Shown here piece after piece: positions 1 to 6,351 of a stretch of DNA of 11,558 nt (position 1 is its first letter; each line of letters starts with the position of its first letter). The stretch is from an uncultured Halomicronema sp. (lineage in GTDB: Bacteria > Cyanobacteriota > Cyanobacteriia > Phormidesmidales > Phormidesmidaceae). Both the position numbers and the translations under genes were made by a program. The stretch lies in contig CALCPB010000336.1 in assembly GCA_937897665.1 (NCBI GenBank), forward strand, positions 1-11,558, given 5' to 3'. Under the pieces are notes generated by a model. It had not been told where the DNA came from and did not search any database. It saw only the letters and a program-made list of their open reading frames with translations.

Positions 1-1
1 G

Positions 2-634
2 ATGCTCCAAACCGGAGTCAACGCAGCGGGCGATGCCTTTGTCTACGTGATCTATCCGACGATCAATCTGGCGACACAGCTAGTTGGCAACACCGTCGCC
101 CCGATCGCTGATATCCCCTTCATCAAATATGCAACCGCAGTGCCGGGGTTGAGTTGGTTCCTGGCAGCGGTGGGGCAGGTCAATGCTGACAAGGTGCGTA
201 AAGAGGTTGCTAACCTACGGGCTGAGCACCCGTTAGACACTGATGAACAATTGGTGCAGCGAGTGATTAGCCAAACGACCTGGCGCGCTGCACAAGTCGG
301 CTTGCTGACCAATATCATTCCGCCAGTGGCCGCACTGTTGTTTGCGATCGATTTAGGTGCGATCGCGGCCCTACAAGCAGAAATGATCTATAAAATTGCG
401 GCGATTTACGGCTTTTCGACAGAAGACGCCGCCCGACGTGGTGAAGTTTTGGCGATTTGGGCGGTGTTCACTGGCAGTTCTGGCACGCTCAAATCTGGCC
501 TGAGCTTTTTAGAAATTTTGCCGGGAGTGGGTACGGCCATCGGTGTTTCCTCGGATGCGGCACTAATTTACACCGTCGGCTTTTTGGCCAGTCGCTACTA
601 CACAGTCAAGCTGACTCGTGAACCGATGCCCTAG
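2..634 (+). CDS. EcsC/DUF697-like hydrophobic protein (possibly 5'-truncated)
   Basis: The reading frame is open from the window edge, so the ATG at base 2 may be internal and the true start may lie outside. The visible 210 residues hold several hydrophobic stretches: around residues 15-35, 45-58 (ending in a Trp-Phe-Leu segment), 98-130 and 165-195. A charged amphipathic region rich in Glu, Arg and Lys (about 63-90) separates the first two from the rest. The second half has the feel of EcsC/DUF697-type proteins: a Pro-Pro-containing hydrophobic helix, an Ile-Tyr-Gly-Phe segment, then a Gly-rich helix with Pro-Gly-Val-Gly near 173. That family match is from memory of sequence character, not a search. 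The function is unknown; a membrane-associated role is inferred. It stands alone here, and the next gene begins 519 nt downstream. Confidence 0.75.
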   Translation: MLQTGVNAAGDAFVYVIYPTINLATQLVGNTVAPIADIPFIKYATAVPGLSWFLAAVGQVNADKVRKEVANLRAEHPLDTDEQLVQRVISQTTWRAAQVGLLTNIIPPVAALLFAIDLGAIAALQAEMIYKIAAIYGFSTEDAARRGEVLAIWAVFTGSSGTLKSGLSFLEILPGVGTAIGVSSDAALIYTVGFLASRYYTVKLTREPMP

Positions 635-1153
635 GGCGCATTCTCCATTAATCCCAGAAATCTTTGGGGGCAAGCACAACCGCGCCCGCACCGATTCAAC
701 AAGCTAGGGGCTGTCGTTCCTAGGGTGAAAGGATTTGGCCGCTAAATAATGAGGATAGGCCCTAGCACCCGCAACAGTCGGGTGGCGCTCCTGAAAAGAG
801 TCTCAGGATTGCTGTTAGCGGTCTCATTCTGCCGCTGTGGACTCTTGTGGGTGGCCTGGTTGCGATCGCGCGCTTCATCAGCTCTGCCTGAGTAAACTTG
901 ATGACGGCAGGCCCATTGCGGCCAGAGCCCCCCGTCCCGACTGGCCACTCCAACTCTGGATTTGGATTTGAATGCAATCAACGATGAAATTTTGCCCCTC
1001 TAAGGGACAGCCCGGAGGGAATTTCAGGAAAACCGTCCCATTTTAGAAAGTTGTCATAAAATTACGGTCGTGCTAGTGCGCTTTCCCACGTTTGAAAGGG
1101 CCGGTCTGTCACTTCAAGAAAATTCTCTGCGAGTATTAAGTAGGCGGTTGAAG
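635..1153. other. 519-nt gene-free region upstream of the interrupted exported-protein gene
   Basis: No convincing gene is visible. Open frames on the minus strand (about 742-981) have no ribosome binding site and no recognisable family. The region holds a 7-bp inverted repeat, GCTAGGG at 703-709 and CCCTAGC at 760-766. Inside it are two short motifs at 719-733 and 738-752 that recur, degenerate, on the opposite strand near 8869-8916. The last ~130 bases are more AT-rich and presumably carry the promoter of the next gene, but I could not place -35/-10 boxes with confidence. Confidence 0.5.
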
Positions 1154-2260
1154 ATGAAGAGCAAGAAAATGCAGTCCTCCATTGGTTCTCTCGGTAAAGT
1201 TGCCTCTGGCTTAACACTGGCATCAACCTTTTTACTGAGTTCAATCGTCGGTTTAAGTGGGGCTTTCGCTGCTAACGAAGGGCTCGTTCTGCGGGAGACC
1301 GGGACTTCTGTGCTGTAAAATGCCGATGGTCTGCTGGCTCAAACTGCCCCCGATGCTACGATTCTCAATTTCGGTACGGCTGATTATTCAGTCCGGGTCT
1401 TCAGGGAAGGCGGTGCCCTCAAGATGAACGTTTTTGACGCGTCTCAAGATCTGCTGCGGGTCAACGCATTGCCGACTACCTTTACGATCCGCAATGGTCG
1501 AGGTGCCTACATCACTACCGGCGATTACAGTGGCCGCCAAGCCACCTATGTCGCCGAAGTGTTTCCCAACCGCACGGCCGCGCTACAAATTGTGGATGGG
1601 TCTAACACCGTCATTGCCAGTCAACCCTCTGGCAACGTCGCTGTTTTTGCTGTACCTGAATCAGACCTGGCCCAAGTGCGGCAAGACACCGTGCTCAACT
1701 TTGAGACGTCGAGCTATGCCGTGCGGGTGTTTCAGCGAGACGGCCAGCGCTTTATGAACGTCTTTAATAAGTTCACCGGACAACAAGATTTGAATGGTAC
1801 GGCGGCAAGTGTCGCAGAGCCGATGTTTCCCTACGAAAATGCCGTCAGCTATGTGGCTTCTGGCCAGAGCAACGGTCAACCGGTGGAATACTTTGCGCGC
1901 ATTGAGAGTTCCGGGCGCACGTTCTTAGAAATCTTTAACGTCAACGGACAGCGACTGTTTCAAGAGCCGGGAGTCGGCGAAGTGGTGGTCAACATTCCCG
2001 AGCAAGATTTGCCCACCGGCGTAGAAAGCATTGACCGGGTTGACGATGCCTATGTTGCCGCCGTATTCGGTGATGACAACACCCTCAATGAAGTCAGGCA
2101 GCTTTTTCCGGAAGCGTTTATGGATAGCTCACGCCAAGGAGACTTTATTAATGCTGGGGCCTATGCGAGCCAGGATGAAGCGACCCTGCGGGTACTCGAA
2201 TTGCGCGCGCGCGGATTTCAAAATGCTCGGGTCGTTTTCCGCGATGTGCGATATCGCTAA
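1154..2260 (+). pseudogene. Exported protein with tandem ~112-residue domain and SPOR-like C terminus, interrupted by in-frame TAA at 1316-1318
   Basis: One continuous frame of 368 codons is broken only by TAA at codon 55. The same frame is open on both sides and no other stop occurs before 2260. I start it at ATG 1154, which opens a typical signal peptide: a Lys-rich start, a hydrophobic core about residues 16-36, and a likely cleavage after Ala-Phe-Ala near residue 39. After the stop, two related units follow. The first has DYSVRVF and MNVFD (about 75-95) and the second SYAVRVF and MNVFN (about 185-205), offset by about 110 codons. Each is followed by a similar beta-rich segment ending in Asp-Leu. 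The last ~35 residues look like a SPOR-type repeat (GAYASQDEA, then RARGFQNARVVF). Read-through with Gln (CAA) would restore a full exported protein. Alternatives are a recent pseudogene, a base-call error or recoding. I do not recognise the family. Confidence 0.75.
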
Positions 2261-2262
2261 GT

Positions 2263-2284
2263 AGCTCTCCTCATGGGAGTAGCT
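2263..2284. terminator. Short hairpin between convergent genes
   Basis: AGCTCTCC pairs with GGAG-T-AGCT around a TCATG loop, giving an 8-bp stem with one bulged T. It lies two bases past the stop of the plus-strand gene and before the end of folP on the other strand. No T-run follows on the plus strand, so a terminator role is only suggested by position. Confidence 0.3.
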
Positions 2285-2319
2285 GAGCAGGCTCTATGGG
2301 GAAGGCGGCGGGCCGACGG

Positions 2320-3219
2320 CTAATCAGTCGCCCGGCAATAATCGGGCAGTCGCTGCCGCCAAATGGCATCGGCAACCTTGCAGACTTCTACCATGGCTTG
2401 ACCGTCGTGTACTCGGAGAATGTCGGCCCCACCCGCGATCGCCGCACAACAGGCTGCCGCCGTGCCCCAACCCCGTGCTTGGGGATCAGGTTGATTGAGC
2501 AGCCAGCCGATAAAGCTTTTACGCGATGGGCCAACCAGGATAGGGCAGTGCAGCCCTCGCAATTGGGGAATTTCTCGCAGAATTTCGAGGTTTTGCGGAT
2601 AGCGTTTGGCAAATCCAATGCCCGGATCGATCGCGATTTGACTGTGACTGAGGCCAGCAGCTTGAGCCGTTTTGACCTGGCGTTCTAAAAAGCTGGCAAT
2701 CTCACCCATGAGATCGCTGTAATGAGTGTTTTGCTGCATCGTCTTGGGGGTGCCGCGCAGGTGCATCAAAATAATGGGTACGCCTAGATCCGCCACAGTA
2801 GAAAACATCGCGGCGTCAAACGTGCCGCCGGAAATATCGTTGACAATATCGGCTCCGGCTCGCACTGCCGCTCGGGCGACTTCTGATTGAGTCGTATCGA
2901 CCGAGATGACCGCCTGCGCTAATTTACGATCAGCACTCTGGCGAATCGCTTCGATTACAGGCACCACCCGCCGCCGCTCGGCCTCAATCGGAATTTGTTC
3001 TGCCCCAGGACGACTAGACTGACCGCCGATATCGAGCAGATCTACACCGGCTGCCAGCAGCTGTTGCGCTTGAGTGATCGCGGCCTCGACCGTGTTGAAC
3101 AGGCCGCCGTCGCTAAAGCTGTCAGGAGTGACATTGAGCACCCCCATGACATAGGTGCGATCGCCCCAACGAAAGAGGTGATCGCGCAAAACCCAAGGAG
3201 TAAGGGATGCGATCGTCAT
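2320..3219 (-). CDS. folP: Dihydropteroate synthase
   Basis: This enzyme condenses 6-hydroxymethyl-7,8-dihydropterin diphosphate with p-aminobenzoate to make dihydropteroate in folate synthesis; it is cytosolic and the target of sulfonamides. At 299 residues it is near the usual length. Family motifs run in order: NVTPDSFSDGG (29-39), GGQSSRPGA (65-73, often GGESTRPG elsewhere), VNDISGG (126-132), DPGIGFAK (198-205), VGPSRKSFIG (229-238) and RVHD (269-272). I chose ATG at 3219 because AAAGG lies about seven bases upstream; the TTG two codons earlier would sit on top of that site. It is a stand-alone gene here, convergent with the interrupted exported-protein gene. All expected catalytic motifs look intact. 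Confidence 0.97.
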   Translation of the reverse strand: MTIASLTPWVLRDHLFRWGDRTYVMGVLNVTPDSFSDGGLFNTVEAAITQAQQLLAAGVDLLDIGGQSSRPGAEQIPIEAERRRVVPVIEAIRQSADRKLAQAVISVDTTQSEVARAAVRAGADIVNDISGGTFDAAMFSTVADLGVPIILMHLRGTPKTMQQNTHYSDLMGEIASFLERQVKTAQAAGLSHSQIAIDPGIGFAKRYPQNLEILREIPQLRGLHCPILVGPSRKSFIGWLLNQPDPQARGWGTAAACCAAIAGGADILRVHDGQAMVEVCKVADAIWRQRLPDYCRATD

Positions 3220-3504
3220 GGTCAAGCCTTTCAGGAAGATACCAAGAGCTAGCTTGCCATAGCGCCTAACCCAGCGATAAAAATCTAGCCGAACTTTTTC
3301 GGCAATGACTGCTGGGGCCGGTCATCCACTCAGCACCGTTACCGATGAAACAGGCTGTCAAACCCGTATAAGGACTTCAGCGAGGACAGTGAACGATGAC
3401 TGGATGAGTCGTTTGCCCAGTTATGGATGATCGCTGGGGTCGGAAAATCCATAACCTGCTATACACCGGCTTCAGAGCGTTTCATAGAGAAGCTGGAAGC
3501 GGCC

Positions 3505-3702
3505 TCAATCAGTCGTGAGATGCAGAGATCGCGTAAACAACCGACGTCTGAAGGCGTCTAGCCTAGGAGCCAACTTGGGTGATTCTTGAACGTAGCGATC
3601 ACATTCCTTAAGCCGCGCTAGCAGCTTATACATGTGAGTATCGTTGGCGGCCAGTGCCGCTGGGAGACAGTCAACTTTTTGTTTACAGGTAGTACAAAGC
3701 AT
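3505..3702 (-). CDS. Hypothetical 65-residue protein with N-terminal CxxC
   Basis: This is a small frame starting at ATG 3702, with AGAGG about ten bases upstream as a plausible ribosome binding site, and ending in TGA. Cysteines sit at 3, 6, 12 and 34. The first pair, Cys-Thr-Thr-Cys, and the spacing of the others could bind a metal or form a redox pair, but no family is recognised. The middle is Leu/Ala/Lys-rich and probably helical (about 20-42), and the C terminus is rich in Arg. No signal peptide or membrane helix is visible. It stands alone between folP and a long gene-free stretch. It could be a spurious open frame; the start signal and the ordered cysteines are the only arguments for it. 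Confidence 0.4.
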   Translation of the reverse strand: MLCTTCKQKVDCLPAALAANDTHMYKLLARLKECDRYVQESPKLAPRLDAFRRRLFTRSLHLTTD

Positions 3703-4374
3703 GTGGGTTAAACCTCTGCCTGTGGCCTCGGTGTACGGGAATCCTGAGTGAAGCGTCGGTCTATATCAATACAAGCCGAAGTTATCGTTTCCCGAAGGTT
3801 AGGAAAGTCAATAGTGAACATATGCGTCGGTCAATGGAAAATCCACTGCCATCGACAGAATGCCCCACCTAATCAAAGATCAATCAGCAACGGGAAGGGC
3901 GATCGCTGGGGACGCATTTGTAGATTACACCCTCTATATAGTGACGAATTAAAAATATAAGTGCCCCCGATTTGTGTGAAGAAAATTCAAAGAATGACTG
4001 TGCTCTATTTGATCCCCATGAACTGTACGTTTTCTTGCAGAACTGGGCTCTTGCCTGACCCTTCAAAGCAGAACATGCCAACATAGAAGTGTGGCAAATG
4101 AGTCTACAGATCGGCGAAAATCTATACTTTTCTGAAGCTAAAGCAAGTAATTGAAATGTAGATTACGGCAATTGTAGTTTTGGTCACAAAACTTTGGGAT
4201 TCTAAATTTTGTGATGCAATTGATTTCGGCTAATGGCCCAAAGAGGGGCTGTTAGGGAGGTCGAAATGTTTGCGCAGATGGCCTCAAATTGCCTCGGTGT
4301 GAGGTTTAGAAACGGCATTTTTAGTAACCTGACGACTCCTTTGTCGAGTGGTCTCTTGCAATAGGAGAATAATC
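3703..4374. other. 672-nt AT-richer gene-free region upstream of the pentapeptide gene
   Basis: Short open frames occur at 3748-3960 (+) and 3884-4084 (-). Neither has a ribosome binding site or recognisable content, so I leave them out. The part from about 3940 to 4230 is clearly more AT-rich than the flanking genes. It holds the inverted repeat listed at 4184-4214. The last ~150 bases would be the promoter and leader of the pentapeptide-repeat gene. Confidence 0.5.
4184..4214. promoter_or_regulatory. Inverted repeat TCACAAAA-N15-TTTTGTGA, possible operator or hairpin
   Basis: Two perfect 8-bp arms (4184-4191 and 4207-4214) are separated by 15 bases, in the AT-rich region about 160 bases before the pentapeptide gene. 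The arm geometry would suit a dimeric regulator or a transcript hairpin. No T-run follows, so a terminator is unlikely. The regulator is unknown. Confidence 0.35.
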
Positions 4375-4806
4375 ATGAAACGGATCGCTGCGATCGGATT
4401 GTCGCTGCTCATGGCGGTTGGCATGGCGGCTGTCGTCCGGGCTGACAATCCTGCTCACGTGGAGCGGTTACTCACGACTGGCGCTTGTTATGGCTGTGAT
4501 TTATCTGAAGCTGATTTACGGCAAGCCCATCTAATTGGTGCTGACCTGCGGGCGGCTGATTTGACTGGAGCCAACCTACAGGAAACCACTTTGTAAGGGG
4601 CTTATCTGACCGTGGCTGACTTGACTGTTGCCGATTTGACCATTGCCTTTTTAACTAACGCTAGTTTGGAGAATGCTAATTTAACCAACGCCAATCTGAC
4701 CGAGGCCAAGCTTTATTTTGTCGCGGTTGCCGGAGCCATCCTGACGGATATCGATCTCACCCGAGCTGAGGTTATGGGCACGCCGATTAGTGTGGGGGGC
4801 AACTGA
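4375..4806 (+). pseudogene. Exported pentapeptide-repeat protein interrupted by in-frame TAA at 4594-4596
   Basis: The start is firm: ATG 4375 follows AGGAG (4363-4367) by seven bases. A signal peptide (Lys-Arg, then a hydrophobic core, with a likely cut after Val-Arg-Ala near residue 23) leads to HVERLLTTGACYGCDLSEADL, split here as HVERLLTTG and ACYGCDLSEADL. This lead-in, with its paired cysteines, is typical of cyanobacterial periplasmic or lumenal pentapeptide proteins. About 18 A(D/N)LxX repeats follow, expected to form a right-handed beta-helix. TAA replaces codon 74, in a repeat that reads Thr-Thr-Leu-stop-Gly. The next repeats (AYLTV, ADLTV, ADLTI) continue in perfect register in the same frame to TGA at 4804. 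The stopped codon sits at a variable, outward-facing position of the repeat, where Gln or Arg is common. One C-to-T change from CAA explains it. The function of such proteins is generally unknown. Confidence 0.8.
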
Positions 4807-4936
4807 GTCAGCCATGCTTGATGGGTAGAGGTCGCTAGTCAGTTCTGAATCCCTTGACCTGGTAGAGTTCAGAGTTCGGTATGCGGCATCAAAAGGCTGG
4901 TCAAAGTGTGATCTCAGCTAGTCGAGCTGTCTTAAT

Positions 4937-4950
4937 CAAACTGCAGTTTG
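4937..4950. repeat. Perfect 14-bp palindrome CAAACTGCAGTTTG
   Basis: This perfect dyad lies between the 3' ends of the pentapeptide gene and ribokinase. Just before it, CAGCT (4915-4919) and AGCTG (4925-4929) form a second small hairpin. The pair could serve as weak stop signals for the convergent transcripts; no T-run supports a classical terminator. Confidence 0.35.
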
Positions 4951-4967
4951 CTAGACCCCTGAGCGGC

Positions 4968-5891
4968 TCATGTCAGGGAATTGATTAGGCCTGTTACCTG
5001 CGATCGCGTGGGTAGCGAGGGCTGGGCACCGGGGTGGGTGACTGACCAGGCAGCAGTGGCGGAAGCCCAATGCAGCGCTTCGGGCAGGGATTTGCCTGCT
5101 TGCAAAGCCACGGCCAGACCGCCATTAAAGGCATCCCCAGCGGCCACGGTATCCACTGCAGCGACGGGCAGCGCTGGTAGGTGGAGGCTCTGTTCCTCTG
5201 CACGGCTACAGAGAATACCCTGCTCACCCAGTTTGATGATGACGGTAGCGACCCCCTGCTGCCGCAGCACCGCGATCGCCTCGTGAGCCTGGGCGATCGT
5301 CTCGACCGGAAACCCGACCAGCTGCGCTGCCTCGACCTGATTAGGCGTCAGAATATCAATGTGCGGATAGAGCGATCGCAGATCGGCCTGGGGCGCGGGG
5401 GCGGGATCGAGAATGACCGTGAGCCCCGCCGCCTGGGCTAGCTGCGCCGCAGTCGTTACCGTCGATAGCGGGATTTCGAGCTGCAGTAGCAGACACTCGG
5501 CTGAGGCGAGCTGTCCCTTAAGATACTCCAGCTCTGGTGCGCCGACCTGGCCATTGGCCCCCGGCACCACAATGATTTGGTTTGCCCCCGAGTCGGCCAC
5601 GGCGATCGCGGCAATGCCGGTGGTGACAGTCGGGTCTTGGCTTACCCCGTCAACTCTGATCCCCTCGTTGGCCAGGGCTTGGCACAGGGCGGGGCCATAA
5701 TTGTCGGTGCCTACGCGGCCCACCATCACGGTCGGCACTCGCTGACGGGCCACCGCCACCGCCTGGTTGGCCCCCTTGCCCCCCGCAATGGTGGCAAACT
5801 GTCGGCCCGATATCGTCTCCCCTGGCACCGGGAGGCGCGCTGATCGCACCACCAAGTCCATATTTAAGCTGCCAAAGACCACCACTGTCAT
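4968..5891 (-). CDS. rbsK: Ribokinase (PfkB family)
   Basis: Ribokinase phosphorylates D-ribose to ribose 5-phosphate with ATP, feeding the pentose phosphate pathway and nucleotide synthesis. The 307 residues match family length. Visible motifs are the N-terminal GSLNMDLV, the PfkB signature GGKGANQAVA (37-46), LQLEIP in the middle, and DPAPA (about 162-166). The ATP/anion-hole motif is DTVAAGDAFNGG (247-258), with the catalytic base Asp253. The C-terminal HPGAQPSLP resembles the GAQPS segment of known ribokinases, which favours RbsK over other sugar kinases of the family. ATG 5891 lies 6 nt after the stop of the upstream zinc-ribbon gene, so the two are almost surely one transcript. The ribosome binding site is weak (AGG at about eight bases). 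A ribokinase-like kinase for another pentose cannot be ruled out. Confidence 0.9.
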   Translation of the reverse strand: MTVVVFGSLNMDLVVRSARLPVPGETISGRQFATIAGGKGANQAVAVARQRVPTVMVGRVGTDNYGPALCQALANEGIRVDGVSQDPTVTTGIAAIAVADSGANQIIVVPGANGQVGAPELEYLKGQLASAECLLLQLEIPLSTVTTAAQLAQAAGLTVILDPAPAPQADLRSLYPHIDILTPNQVEAAQLVGFPVETIAQAHEAIAVLRQQGVATVIIKLGEQGILCSRAEEQSLHLPALPVAAVDTVAAGDAFNGGLAVALQAGKSLPEALHWASATAAWSVTHPGAQPSLPTRSQVTGLINSLT

Positions 5892-5897
5892 AGCGGC

Positions 5898-6179
5898 CTA
5901 CAACCCGAACGGATCGCTGGCACTATCCATCTCGGCCTCGCCGCTCCAGTCGGTGGGAGGGCGATCGCTGCTCCAGGCCCACCAGGCAGCGTCACATTTA
6001 CTGCAGTGATAAAACTCTTGCCATTTGCGTTTGTGCGCTTCGGTGTAGACCGGCGATCGCCGATTGATCCACACCGCTTGTGACTCAGCCACGTCAGCCC
6101 CGCAGCTAGGGCAGCCAAACTGATGGGCGTGCACTGCCGACTCGGCCCAGCTCGGAGGTACCGGAGAGAATGGATTCAT
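5898..6179 (-). CDS. Small zinc-ribbon protein, cyanobacterial conserved hypothetical
   Basis: The 93 residues carry two knuckles, CPSC (23-26) and CSKC (59-62), consistent with one structural zinc. Between them lies a basic, aromatic stretch (WINRRSPVY, then RKWQEFY), and after them WWAWSSDRPP. The N terminus is Pro-rich and the C terminus acidic. I recall similar proteins as conserved in cyanobacteria but no function is established; nucleic-acid or protein binding would be typical of zinc ribbons. The start at ATG 6179 lacks an obvious ribosome binding site. The gene leads a two-gene unit with ribokinase (6-nt gap) and is divergent from the nucleoside transporter gene, 172 nt away. Confidence 0.8.
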   Translation of the reverse strand: MNPFSPVPPSWAESAVHAHQFGCPSCGADVAESQAVWINRRSPVYTEAHKRKWQEFYHCSKCDAAWWAWSSDRPPTDWSGEAEMDSASDPFGL

Positions 6180-6351
6180 AAAAACTTGAAGGGCAACCGT
6201 TTTCCCCCATTATGAATTGGGGATACCCATTACGCATAGAGTCGTCCGGGCCAGGTGCATTGCGATGCCTTACAAAGTGGCGATCAGGCGGTTCAGAACT
6301 GACTAACCCTTGTAGAATCGTGGCGTTAACTGTGGGAGAAGGCGGCACCAC
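6180..6351. promoter_or_regulatory. Divergent intergenic region between zinc-ribbon/rbsK and the transporter gene
   Basis: This 172-nt space must hold promoters for both directions. Toward the transporter, TAGAAT at 6313-6318 could be a -10 box, but a matching -35 is poor. A small dyad with CCCC and GGGG arms (about 6205-6223) lies close to the zinc-ribbon start and could be a binding site or leader hairpin. Shared regulation is possible but not shown. Confidence 0.4.

Noticed and set aside
742..981. Minus-strand open frames of 71-79 codons
   Set aside because: There is no ribosome binding site, composition is Arg/Ser-rich and unlike a folded protein, and two overlapping frames are open equally; no family is recognised.
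3748..4084. Short open frames on both strands in the long gene-free region
   Set aside because: They lack ribosome binding sites, and their content is not protein-like.
5134..5151. DTVAAGD in ribokinase instead of the textbook DTTGAGD
   Set aside because: An Ala-Ala-Gly-Asp version is normal in true ribokinases such as that of E. coli.
4981..5843. Several long plus-strand open frames opposite ribokinase
   Set aside because: They are antisense frames kept open by the GC-rich codon use of rbsK, whose motifs are complete.
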